A stretch of DNA of 64,000 nt from Pseudomonadota bacterium (GTDB taxonomy: Bacteria > Pseudomonadota > Gammaproteobacteria > Burkholderiales > SG8-39). A model generated the notes under the pieces. The model searched no databases. It was given only the letters and a program-made list of their open reading frames with translations, and was not told the DNA's origin. A program made the position numbers and the translations under genes. Where the stretch lies: positions 1-64,000 of the forward strand of contig JANXRZ010000091.1 of the NCBI GenBank assembly GCA_025352885.1. The letters run 5' to 3'. Shown here in pieces: positions 28,562 through 36,550 of the stretch (positions are counted from its first letter, which is position 1; each line of letters starts with the position of its first letter).

Positions 28562-29449
28562 TCAGAACGGCGAATTGTCGTAGTACGGGCCGCGGTACTC
28601 CGCTTTCCTCTTGCCGAGAAACGCGCGGATGCCTTCCTGGCAATCCTTGGTCCGCGTAATTTCCTTGATCGCGTCGAGCTCCCGTCCCCAGCCTTCCTCC
28701 GTCCGGTTGGTGTTCCAGTAATGCTTCACCAGCTGCTTGGCGTAGCGCACGGAGAGGTAGGGGTTCGCGGCGACCTGTGCGGCGAAGGTCATGGCTTCTT
28801 CCATGAGCTTTTCATGCGGGATCACGCGTTCGACGAGGCCGATGCGCTCGGCCTCGGCGGCGTCGATGATCTTGCCCGTGAGGATCAACTCGAGCGCCTT
28901 GCCTACCCCGACGAGTTTCGGCAGGTTGCGCGCGCCGCCCGACTCCGGAAGGAAGCCGGCCGGCACCGCCACCTCGCCGAGTTTTGCGCGGTCCGAAGCA
29001 AATCGCAGGTCGCACAAGGTGCACAACTCCAGGCCGATGCCGACCGCCGGCCCGTTGATCGCCGCGATCGTGATCGCCTCCAGGTCTTCGAGCTTGCGAA
29101 AGCAGCGCTGGAGCACCGAGTGGCGCAGGTCGTTGAAGAAGTAATGGGCGAGCTCTTTGTAGGGTCCGAAATTGCCCATGTCGAAATCCTCTTCGCCGGC
29201 GCCCAAGGGACCTGCTTCCGATTTGAGATCGCCGCCCGCCGAGAAACCGCGCCCTGCGCCTGTAACGATGATGACCCGCACATGGCTCTGGTGGCGGATC
29301 TCGTCCAGGAGGATGTCGAGCTCCACACGCATGCGCACATCCACGGCGTTGAGGAAATCGGGGCGGTTCAGCGTGATGACGCCGATGGTTTTCTCGTCCG
29401 GCCGAAGCGGGTTGGGCAACACCTGCCAGGAGATGGTCTGATAGTTCAT
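28562..29449 (-). CDS. Enoyl-CoA hydratase/isomerase-family protein
   Basis: A 295-residue crotonase with the oxyanion loop FSAGGDLK and, unlike the crotonase at 2006-2788, glutamates at both catalytic positions (in GIGLELCTLC and LGEVAVP). It is somewhat longer than typical hydratases because of an insert after the SAGGDLK loop (FDMGNFGPY), a feature seen in ring-opening hydrolase-like crotonases. It is the first gene in the operon with acyl-CoA ligase, two Bug receptors and amidohydrolase. The combination suggests a CoA-dependent route for an aromatic or branched acid. Confidence 0.9.
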   Translation of the reverse strand: MNYQTISWQVLPNPLRPDEKTIGVITLNRPDFLNAVDVRMRVELDILLDEIRHQSHVRVIIVTGAGRGFSAGGDLKSEAGPLGAGEEDFDMGNFGPYKELAHYFFNDLRHSVLQRCFRKLEDLEAITIAAINGPAVGIGLELCTLCDLRFASDRAKLGEVAVPAGFLPESGGARNLPKLVGVGKALELILTGKIIDAAEAERIGLVERVIPHEKLMEEAMTFAAQVAANPYLSVRYAKQLVKHYWNTNRTEEGWGRELDAIKEITRTKDCQEGIRAFLGKRKAEYRGPYYDNSPF

Positions 29450-29513
29450 GTCGGGTCCCTTTTTTTGGAAGTAAACGCTGCTGCCGGGTGGACCGGCGTT
29501 GAATGGAAACGGC

Positions 29514-30113
29514 CTAGCGGCTCCCGGATGGTGCGCGGGACCTGCGATAAACGATCATGAGCCAGCCGCCCAGCATTCCGCCCAGGTGCGCAAAATGCGC
29601 GACGCCTGAAGCCGAGCCGGTCACGCCGAAGAAGAGTTCAACCACGGCGAACACGACCACGAACGTGCGCGCCTTCATGGGGATCGGCGGGATCAGGAGG
29701 ACCACCGTGCGCTGGGGAAAATACACGCCGAAAGCGAGCAGCAGGCCGTAGATCCCGCCGGACGCGCCGATGATCGGCACCGGCGGCAAGCCGAGCAAGC
29801 CGGCGATCAACAGATGCGTCAGGCCCGCCGCGATCACGCTTGCAAAGTAATAGCGAAGGTAGAACTTCGAGCCGAACAGCCGCTCGACTTCGCTGCCGAA
29901 CATGTACAAGCCGAACATGTTGAAGATGATGTGGCTGTAGCCGCCATGCAGGAAGCTGTAGGTGACCAGCTGCCATGGCGCGAAGCCGGGGCTGTTCAAT
30001 TCCGGTGACGAAGGCGGCCACAGGGCGAACACATCGATCGTGGGCACGCCGGTGATCTGCAAAAAGAAAACTGCAACATTCGCAATCAGCAGGAAACGGG
30101 TAACCGGCGGCAT
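29514..30113 (-). CDS. Rhomboid-family intramembrane serine protease
   Basis: A 199-residue protein with six hydrophobic segments, the compact prokaryotic rhomboid core. The catalytic Ser lies in GASGGIYGLL (helix 4) and the catalytic His in AHLGGMLGG (helix 6); the helix-2 HGGYSHIIFNMFG with its Asn/His also fits. A TTG directly upstream of ATG 30113 is less likely to be the start. It is monocistronic, 64 nt from the next gene. Function in the cell is substrate cleavage within membranes; the substrate is unknown. Confidence 0.92.
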   Translation of the reverse strand: MPPVTRFLLIANVAVFFLQITGVPTIDVFALWPPSSPELNSPGFAPWQLVTYSFLHGGYSHIIFNMFGLYMFGSEVERLFGSKFYLRYYFASVIAAGLTHLLIAGLLGLPPVPIIGASGGIYGLLLAFGVYFPQRTVVLLIPPIPMKARTFVVVFAVVELFFGVTGSASGVAHFAHLGGMLGGWLMIVYRRSRAPSGSR

Positions 30114-30249
30114 CAACTATCTTATCGCCGCGTCGGCGGCTTGCGGCGCTTCAGGGCGAAACGGGGGTGGGTGCCGGTAGTGGCATCCCGCGCCTTAGCG
30201 TTTCCGCGCGCACCAGTCGGGACGATCGCTTACAGCGCCAGCGCCAGCC

Positions 30250-30486
30250 TCAAGCCGCCGGGACCTTCTTTTTCCCGGATTTCTTTTCGGCCAGCTTGGC
30301 TTTCTCGATCGCGGTCACTTTCCTCAGTTCCGCATCCCGCTCGTCCTGGCGCCGCTGCGCCTCCTGGCGCAATTCTTCCTCGGTCGGGGGATGCCAATCC
30401 AGGAACTTCGGGCGCAGGCGGGCGAAGAAAGCGCTCGAGGATTCCTTCGGGGCGGCCGGCTTAGCCTTTTTGCGGGCCTTCGCCAT
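30250..30486 (-). CDS. Small basic coiled-coil-like protein
   Basis: A 78-residue protein starting at ATG 30486 with a GAAGGG box. It has Lys/Ala-rich termini and a charged helical middle (EEELRQEAQRRQDERDAELRK). No known domain is recognised. The strongly basic ends suggest nucleic acid or ribosome binding, but this is only compositional. It overlaps the end of a second small ORF (30461-30664) by 26 nt in another frame. Confidence 0.55.
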   Translation of the reverse strand: MAKARKKAKPAAPKESSSAFFARLRPKFLDWHPPTEEELRQEAQRRQDERDAELRKVTAIEKAKLAEKKSGKKKVPAA

Positions 30487-30664
30487 GGGGCGTCCCTTCG
30501 CTGTTCAGCAGATCGGTTTTGTCGCGTTGCGAATTGGCAAGGCTGGAGGCCGTGTAGGGGCCCCTGACCGTTCGCGCGCGGGAGGGTGTTTCGGCTTGCT
30601 TGGCGGCCGTCAGGACGCCGCACCAGAACGACGTTTGGCCCGGATTGGGCTTGGATTCCTGCAT
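30461..30664 (-). CDS. Possible small protein (67 aa)
   Basis: ATG 30664 is preceded by GGGGGAAAC, a plausible ribosome-binding site. The predicted protein (FWCGVLTAAKQ, ARTVRGPY, SSLANSQRDKTDLL) has a balanced composition for a real protein, unlike most high-GC shadow frames. It overlaps the next gene by 26 nt, as coupled genes do. No family is recognised; comparison across relatives would decide. Confidence 0.45.
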   Translation of the reverse strand: MQESKPNPGQTSFWCGVLTAAKQAETPSRARTVRGPYTASSLANSQRDKTDLLNSEGTPHGEGPQKG

Positions 30665-30752
30665 TTTTGTTTCCCCCGTAACGATGCCGTCACTTTAGCC
30701 TGTATGCGGCCGGAGCGGGGGATGAGGGGCGGCCAAGGGCCGCCTAAGAAGC

Positions 30753-30932
30753 CTCCAGCGCTGGAGTCAGAACCCGTTACGCAGTGTCAGGCCCGGCCAG
30801 TCGTCTTGGTATTACCGCCGGTACGCCGCCCAGGATCGGGGGGGAGCCTTCGGGCACGTGCCCGGCAGTGAAACTTCGCTTCCTGATCGAACCTCCCACT
30901 CATCGAGACAGGTCCTGACTGCAGCGCTGGAG
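30753..30932 (+). ncRNA. Candidate structured RNA closed by a terminal stem, possible 6S RNA
   Basis: In the only gene-free stretch above 300 bases (30665-31062), two 18-nt arms at 30753-30770 and 30915-30932 are reverse complements with one mismatch, enclosing 144 nt. The total of 180 nt is close to 6S RNA (184 nt in E. coli), whose 5' and 3' ends form such a stem around an open bubble. GGCCAGTC near the 5' side and GGGCACGTGCCC further in resemble E. coli 6S segments by eye. The plus orientation is inferred from that. No T-run terminator follows. The flanks (30665-30752 and 30933-31062) show nothing else. A covariance search has not been run. Confidence 0.4.
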
Positions 30933-31062
30933 TAGAGGGAGGAGAGAACGGCCCCAAGATACCCAACGTCCGGAGGCGGGAATGTAGGCGGACTGACCTG
31001 CTGTTTGTAGGATAAGCACCTACAAGTTCCCGGAATTGGAAAAAAGGGGACTACTTTGGGCG

Positions 31063-32754
31063 TCAGGCTACCGACCGGGAAGCCTTCTTGGCGCTTTTGC
31101 GGTCCTGAACGTAGATGCCGATGACCAGCCAGCAGCCGCCGGCCGCTGCCGCCAGGAAAAACAGCATGGCCAAGCCGGGGTACCCGAAGATCCGGAAAGG
31201 AGTGTCCACGCGCATCAAAAGGGACGCGCCGATGATGAGCGCGGCCAAGACCAGCCCGGTGGCGATGCGGTTGGCAATCTTCTGGAGTCCTTCCATTATC
31301 AGTCGGGCGTCCAGTGCGCGGACCTTCACTTCGAGTTCCGCGTTCGCGACCGCGTCCAGGATCCGGTTCAGGCGCGTCGGCAAGCCGGTCGCGAAGTCCT
31401 TCAGTTCGAGCAGCGAGTTCAGCATGCTGCCCTGGGTTGCGCTTTTGCCCATGCGCTGTGAAGTGATGTCGGCGGCATTGCGACGGATCGAGCCGTTCGT
31501 GTCGAAGCCGGGGTCGAGGACTCGGCCGACTTCGTCGAGTTGCAGGAGCGTCTTGCCCAGCAGGGTGAGCTCGCTCGGCACGAACAAGCCTTGATCGGCC
31601 GCGATGCGGCTGACCTGAAGCAGCATCCGGCCGACGCTCAACCGGACGAGGCCTTCGCCGTGATGCTCGGTGAGCAGTTGCGCGAGCCGCCGGCCGAATT
31701 CGTCGGCATCGAACTCCTCAGTCGTGCGGCTGATGCGGATAGCCACCGAAGCGGCTTCATCGCTCTTGCCCTCACTCACGGCGAGCAGCATCTTCAGGAG
31801 GTGTTCCTGCATCGCAGGCGTGGTGTGCCCAACCATGCCGAGGTCGATCAACGCAACACGGCCGTCATCCGTCAGGAACACATTGCCCGGGTGAGGATCG
31901 GCATGGAAGACGCCATCCACGAGGACCTGCTTCAGGTACGCCCTGAACACTTCCTCCGCGAGCGCCGGCCCGTTCATTTCCAGGTTTGCCAGCGGCCCGA
32001 GCGAAGTGATCTTCTTGCCCGGCACGTAGTCCATGGTCAGCACGCGCCGCGTGCTGTAGTCGACAACGGGCTGGGGGATGCGGATCAATTCGAACCCGGC
32101 GAGGTTCTTGCCGAGCGTGACCAGGTTCTGCGCTTCCCGCTCATAGTTGAGCTCGTGCAGGAGAGTAATGCGCAACTCTTCGAGCATTACCTGGAAGCGG
32201 TAGCGGCGGCCCAGATCCGTATGCTCGTCCATGAACTCTGCGATCTGCCCGAGCACCTCGAAATCCTCCGCGATCTGGGCGGCGATGCCCGGGCGCTGGA
32301 CCTTCACCACCACCGGACGGCCGTCGCGCAACGCTGCGCCATGCACCTGGCCCAACGAAGCGGCCGCGATGGGCTCGGTGTCGAAACGGGAAAATGCTTT
32401 TGAAATGCGCACGCCCAGTTCGGCTGTGACGATCGCTTCCACCTCGTCGTAGCTGAAGGGCTTCACGTCATCCTGCAAACGCGCGAGGGCCGTGAGGTAC
32501 GCGGCCGGGAGAAGATCCGGACGGTTCGCCAGGACCTGGCCGAGCTTTACATAGGTCGGCCCCATCGCTTCGAGGTCGTCCGCGAGTTGGTGAGGCGCCA
32601 CGTCGCCTGGCCCCTGCAGGGCAGGCACCGCATCGTTGTCGGCCGACTCGCCGAGTCCCATCTGGCGCACGAGGTCCGAACGACCGTACTTCCACAGCAG
32701 CGCGCCGATCTGCTTGTAGCGCGCGAGGTGCTTGACCGACGACATCAATTTCAT
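31063..32754 (-). CDS. UbiB/ABC1 (ADCK)-family atypical kinase
   Basis: A 563-residue protein with the ABC1 features: KLGQ (KxGQ motif) in GPTYVKLGQVLANRP, the Ala-rich loop AAASLGQVHGA, VVVKVQRPG with the catalytic Lys, and the C-lobe DPHPGNVFL and LIDLGMVG that replace HRD/DFG. Two C-terminal hydrophobic segments (ending near residue 545) anchor it in the membrane. UbiB proteins support ubiquinone synthesis; this one may be a paralogue, because it is not next to other ubi genes. The chosen ATG 32754 follows GGAG. A 188-nt gap to the next divergent gene has no ORF. Confidence 0.9.
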   Translation of the reverse strand: MKLMSSVKHLARYKQIGALLWKYGRSDLVRQMGLGESADNDAVPALQGPGDVAPHQLADDLEAMGPTYVKLGQVLANRPDLLPAAYLTALARLQDDVKPFSYDEVEAIVTAELGVRISKAFSRFDTEPIAAASLGQVHGAALRDGRPVVVKVQRPGIAAQIAEDFEVLGQIAEFMDEHTDLGRRYRFQVMLEELRITLLHELNYEREAQNLVTLGKNLAGFELIRIPQPVVDYSTRRVLTMDYVPGKKITSLGPLANLEMNGPALAEEVFRAYLKQVLVDGVFHADPHPGNVFLTDDGRVALIDLGMVGHTTPAMQEHLLKMLLAVSEGKSDEAASVAIRISRTTEEFDADEFGRRLAQLLTEHHGEGLVRLSVGRMLLQVSRIAADQGLFVPSELTLLGKTLLQLDEVGRVLDPGFDTNGSIRRNAADITSQRMGKSATQGSMLNSLLELKDFATGLPTRLNRILDAVANAELEVKVRALDARLIMEGLQKIANRIATGLVLAALIIGASLLMRVDTPFRIFGYPGLAMLFFLAAAAGGCWLVIGIYVQDRKSAKKASRSVA

Positions 32755-32943
32755 GCACGGACACTCCGGGAAAGCGTCATCGCACTTTCTGCTGCGAGGC
32801 TGTCGCGGTCGGTGCCTTCGCGCACACATGCGCGTGGAGAAACGCGCTGTAAGTAAAGCGTTGACAGGAAGAGTCGTGATTCGCTTTAAGACAGGCCCGC
32901 CCCGGTGCGGTCCAATGAGGATCACGCACCCCACGAGGCGATC

Positions 32944-33264
32944 ATGCTCAAAAAACTGATGGCGTTTGCCACCACGACGGCACTCCTTGGTGCCAACGCG
33001 GCCGCTTATGCGCTCAACACCGCACGGGCTGCGGTTCGAACGGTCACCGGTCCTGCAGCCGCAGGCGACGGCGAGAAAAACGCCGCTCCCGCTGACGGCC
33101 GCACGGTTCTTCCGACGATTCCCCGCATGACCGAAAGTGCCCCTCCCAAAACGCCGTCAAGAGCGACATCCTCTTCCCATCGGCCGTCGAGCCAAAAGGC
33201 GAATCGCGTGAAGGCGCGTGGCCAGAAATCGCAGAGGAAGAAATCCACACGCCGCGCCAGCTGA
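32944..33264 (+). CDS. Hypothetical exported Ala/Lys-rich protein
   Basis: A 106-residue protein with a signal-like N-terminus (MAFATTTALLGANAAAYA) and a basic, low-complexity C-terminal half rich in Ser, Lys and Arg. ATG 32944 follows GAGG. No domain is recognised. The charged tail could contact DNA, RNA or anionic envelope polymer. It stands alone between UbiB-family and DUF3606 genes. Confidence 0.55.
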   Translation: MLKKLMAFATTTALLGANAAAYALNTARAAVRTVTGPAAAGDGEKNAAPADGRTVLPTIPRMTESAPPKTPSRATSSSHRPSSQKANRVKARGQKSQRKKSTRRAS

Positions 33265-33384
33265 TCTCTTCGCCACGAAGCGGCAGGCCGGATAAACGCC
33301 GACAACCCGTTCTGTGGCCTCGTCTTGATGCGCGTCTGGACGTTGGATACCTTAGACGCGTCCGCTGGAAAAGGAGAGACCAGC

Positions 33385-33576
33385 ATGAACGAGACCTCGC
33401 AGGAACAGAACAGGCCGGAGGGCGAGCACATCGACATTGGCGACCCGAACGACGTCAGGCGATGGACCCGGGAGTTGCAGGTGGACGAGCGCACGTTGCG
33501 AGTCGCCGTGCGTGAGGCCGGCACTTCCGTCCCGGCCGTGCGGCACTACCTTCACACCAGCCGCGTACGCAGCTGA
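33385..33576 (+). CDS. DUF3606 domain protein
   Basis: A 63-residue protein whose sequence from DIGDPNDVRRWTRELQV through TLRVAVREAGTSVPAVRHYL is the DUF3606 pattern, a small helical domain found across proteobacteria. ATG 33385 has an AAAAGGAGAG box. Most members are of this length and their function is not known; the charged amphipathic helix suggests nucleic-acid or partner binding. It ends 5 nt from the convergent aldo-keto reductase stop. Confidence 0.85.
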   Translation: MNETSQEQNRPEGEHIDIGDPNDVRRWTRELQVDERTLRVAVREAGTSVPAVRHYLHTSRVRS

Positions 33577-33581
33577 CCGGC

Positions 33582-34415
33582 TTACAGCATTTCGAGCGGC
33601 TTGGCCCGCTTAGGCGGCGGGAACAAGGCGTCGAGTGCTTTCAGTTGTGATTCGTCCAAAGTCGTACGCAGTGCCGCCACATTTTCTGAAAGGCGCTTGC
33701 GGTTACCGGTTTTGGGAATGACGATCACCCCGTCCTGCACGAGGAGCCATGCAAGGGCGGCTTGCGATGCGGTCATGCCATTATTTTCGGCGAAATCCCG
33801 AAGGCCCGGATGCTCGACAAGGCGGGCCTGCTCCAACGGTGAATAGGCCATGGCGGGGATGCGCTTAGCACGCAACCAGGGCAGGAGGTCCCACTCGATT
33901 CCGCGCCGGGAGAGGTTGTAGAGGACCTGATTCGTCGCGACCTCCTCGCCCCCGGGCAGGGACGTAAATTCCTTGATGTCCGCCAGATCGAGGTTGCTTA
34001 CGCCGAAATGGCGGATCTTCCCGCTTGACCGTAGTGCGAGCAGCGCTTCGAGCGTTTCAGCTAGGGGCACGTTGCCGCGCCAGTGGAGGAGATAGAGGTC
34101 GATCCGGTCGGTGGCCAGGCGCCGCAGGCTGTTCTCGCACGCCTCGAGGGTGCCTCGCCGGCTTGCGTTCGACGGCAGGACCTTGCTGACGAGGAACACT
34201 TCGTCCCGTCGCCCCGAAATCGCTTCCCCGACGAGCTTCTCCGAGCGTCCGTCGCCGTACATCTCCGCCGTGTCGACCAAGGCCAGGCCATGGTCCAACC
34301 CCATTCGCAGCGCGGCGATCTCCTCTGCGCGCGTGGCTGTCCGGTCACCCATGTTCCAGGTTCCCTGGCCGAGCGCGGGCACCTTTTCACCTGACGGAAG
34401 TGCGATCGTTTTCAT
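33582..34415 (-). CDS. Aldo/keto reductase
   Basis: A 277-residue aldo-keto reductase. The catalytic tetrad is in place: Asp in LVDTAEMYGDG with Tyr in the same motif, Lys in FLVSKVLPS, and His in YLLHWRG. The family motif GVSNLDLAD follows. It reduces aldehydes or ketones with NADPH in the cytoplasm. The ATG 34415 is chosen because the conserved MKTIALPSGEKVPALGQG start matches relatives. It is alone, divergent from a Bug gene 86 nt away. Confidence 0.92.
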   Translation of the reverse strand: MKTIALPSGEKVPALGQGTWNMGDRTATRAEEIAALRMGLDHGLALVDTAEMYGDGRSEKLVGEAISGRRDEVFLVSKVLPSNASRRGTLEACENSLRRLATDRIDLYLLHWRGNVPLAETLEALLALRSSGKIRHFGVSNLDLADIKEFTSLPGGEEVATNQVLYNLSRRGIEWDLLPWLRAKRIPAMAYSPLEQARLVEHPGLRDFAENNGMTASQAALAWLLVQDGVIVIPKTGNRKRLSENVAALRTTLDESQLKALDALFPPPKRAKPLEML

Positions 34416-34501
34416 GCATGCAAGTGTAGGGCGGGCGAGTGCCAGGTGCGAGTGCGGCATAATCGCGGCCTGCCTGTTCCGGTAAACACTTGGGGGTTTC
34501 G

Positions 34502-35476
34502 ATGCGTGTCGCGTTCCGTCGGTGGGTCGCATTTTTCGTGGCGGCGTGCCTGCCGTTGGTTGCGCTCGCGCAGGCGTGGCCCACCAAGCCGGTGCGGCTG
34601 GTCGTGCCCTTCGCGCCTGGCGGCACGACGGACATCGTCGCGCGCATCCTCTCCGAGCGACTCACGAAGGAGCTGGGTGCTGTCGTGGTCGTGGAAAACC
34701 GTGCGGGCGGCGGCGGGGCGATCGGGGCGGACCTGGTGGCGAAAGCCGCCCCGGACGGGTACACGCTCGGGGTCGCGACGGTCTCCACGATGGCGACCGG
34801 GCCGGCGACGAATCCTAAGAACCCCTACGACCCGGCCAAGGATTTCACGCCGATCATCAACCTGGTCTACGTCCCGAACGTGATGACGGTGAACCCGAAG
34901 AATCTTCCCGTGAAGGATATGAAGGAATTCATCTCACTGGTGAAGCGCAGTCCAGGGAAGTATTCGTATGCATCGTCGGGCACGGGCGGCATCTCGCACC
35001 TGGACGGCGAACTCTTCAAGGCCCTGACCGGCACGTTCATCGTGCACATTCCCTACAGGGGCTCGGGCCCGGCGCTGAACGACGTGATCGCTGGCCAGGT
35101 GGACATCCAGATGGATAACCTGCCTTCGTCGATCCCGCATATCAAGGCCGGACGCCTCAAGGCGCTTGCCGTGATGTCGGACAAGCGCATCGAGTCGCTG
35201 CCCGACGTGCCGACCTTTGCGGAGGTCGGCCTCAAGCAAGCGAACAACATGGCGTGGTACGGGCTCGTCGGTCCCGCGCACCTGCCTGGCGAGATCGTGC
35301 AAAAAGTCAATGCGGCGGCAAACACCGCGCTCAGGGATTCGGAAGTGATCAAGCGTTTTGCCGAAGGCGGCTCGATTGCCGCAGGCGGCACGCCCCAGGC
35401 CTTCGCGCAAACCGCGGCCCGTGAACTCGCACTGCGCAAGGACATCGTCGTGAAGCAAAAGATCACGCTCGACTGA
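34502..35476 (+). CDS. Bug/TctC-type receptor (5)
   Basis: A 324-residue Bug receptor with signal peptide ending VALAQAW and the loop FAPGGTTDIVAR. ATG 34502 follows GGGGG. It is followed by a lipoprotein gene whose ATG overlaps its stop by one nucleotide (TGATG). No permease, enzyme or regulator is adjacent, so the ligand cannot be proposed. Confidence 0.92.
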   Translation: MRVAFRRWVAFFVAACLPLVALAQAWPTKPVRLVVPFAPGGTTDIVARILSERLTKELGAVVVVENRAGGGGAIGADLVAKAAPDGYTLGVATVSTMATGPATNPKNPYDPAKDFTPIINLVYVPNVMTVNPKNLPVKDMKEFISLVKRSPGKYSYASSGTGGISHLDGELFKALTGTFIVHIPYRGSGPALNDVIAGQVDIQMDNLPSSIPHIKAGRLKALAVMSDKRIESLPDVPTFAEVGLKQANNMAWYGLVGPAHLPGEIVQKVNAAANTALRDSEVIKRFAEGGSIAAGGTPQAFAQTAARELALRKDIVVKQKITLD

Positions 35477-35886
35477 TGGATGCCTGGCGCACAGTCGTTG
35501 CCTTGCTCGTCGCGTTGCTCGCAGGCGGCTGCGCGAGCCTCAACACACGCTGGGACGACTGCGAGAAGGCATCCGGCACGTTCGTCGACCTGGCCGATTG
35601 CACGGTCAGGGGCGTGCACGCCGATGCCGGGCGATGGGTGCAGCCCGCCTTGCGCATGAACAGCGAGGCCCGGGCCAAGCGTTATTCGCTCAAGGCCGAA
35701 GACCTGATCGAAAAGGTCGGCACCGGGCGCATGGCGGACGCGGATGCCCGCGCCGAACTCCGGCAGGCGTTGAACCAATTGTTGGACGAGGAGCGCGACG
35801 ACCGCCTCAGTCCCCTCAGGCAGCCGCAGAAGTCGGGGATCACCTGCTCGCCCGCAGGCAACAGCGTAAGTTGCACGGCCAATTAA
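35476..35886 (+). CDS. Small lipoprotein, function unknown
   Basis: A 136-residue protein with a clear lipobox LAGGC at residues 15-19, so a lipidated envelope protein. The mature part has two Cys pairs near the ends (DDCEKASGTFVDLADC and GITCSPAGNSVSCTAN) and a helical middle (LRQALNQLLDEERDDRL). It starts inside the Bug stop codon (TGATG) and must be translationally coupled to it, suggesting joint function or expression. The family is not recognised. Confidence 0.7.
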   Translation: MDAWRTVVALLVALLAGGCASLNTRWDDCEKASGTFVDLADCTVRGVHADAGRWVQPALRMNSEARAKRYSLKAEDLIEKVGTGRMADADARAELRQALNQLLDEERDDRLSPLRQPQKSGITCSPAGNSVSCTAN

Positions 35887-36000
35887 GATGACGTAGGCAT
35901 TGCGCCTACACTGGCCTACGGTGGGGTTCCGATACCCCGTCATCCAAGCGCCCGCGTAGCATCGTGGGCGGTGCCTTTTGCGAACCGACACGAGGACTCG

Positions 36001-36504
36001 ATGAGCGCTTACGCGGATTCAGTATTGGCAGAAGGGGAAACGGTCGTCTACCGGGCCGCCATCTCGCGCTGGAAATATTTCCTCTCCTATCTCATTGGCG
36101 TCGTCCTGATCGTGTTGGGGCTGGTTGCATTGTTCTTCACAATCATGGGCACAGACCCGATGATCCGGTTTGCAGGCGCCATCCCCTTGGTGATCGGGTT
36201 GATCGTCATATTTACGGCAATCATTCGAAGGCGCACCACCGAACTGGTCCTCACCGATCGGCGGATCATCGCCAAGCGCGGCTTCGTCTCGCGGGAGACG
36301 GTCGAAATGAACCTGAGCAAAGTCGAAAGCCTGCACGTGAGCCAAGGCCTCATGGGCCGCATGCTCGACTACGGGGATGTCTCTGTAGTGGGTACGGGGG
36401 CTTCGCTCGAGCCGTTGCGCGGCGTGTCCCGGCCCTTGGAGTTGAGAAGGAAGCTTGGCGAGCTCGCGGACTTCCCGGTTCTCCAGAAACCCGTGCGGGG
36501 CTAG
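36001..36504 (+). CDS. PH-domain (YdbS/YvqG-type) membrane protein
   Basis: A 167-residue protein with two transmembrane helices (residues 24-45 and 53-75) followed by a bacterial PH-like domain: the conserved TELVLTDRRIIAKRG and SLSKVESLHV pattern is present. Such membrane PH proteins are widespread and of unclear function; some relatives affect envelope stress. ATG 36001 follows GAGG. It has no operon partner, and is 46 nt upstream of another Bug gene. Confidence 0.82.
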   Translation: MSAYADSVLAEGETVVYRAAISRWKYFLSYLIGVVLIVLGLVALFFTIMGTDPMIRFAGAIPLVIGLIVIFTAIIRRRTTELVLTDRRIIAKRGFVSRETVEMNLSKVESLHVSQGLMGRMLDYGDVSVVGTGASLEPLRGVSRPLELRRKLGELADFPVLQKPVRG

Positions 36505-36550
36505 TCTTCGAGTACGGCCTTCCAGAGGCCGGTCGCACTATGGGGGAAGC

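Noticed and set aside
30665-31062. A further protein gene in the gap before the UbiB-family gene
   Set aside because: Frames here are short or Arg/Gly-rich shadows without ribosome-binding sites; the inverted repeat is a better explanation.
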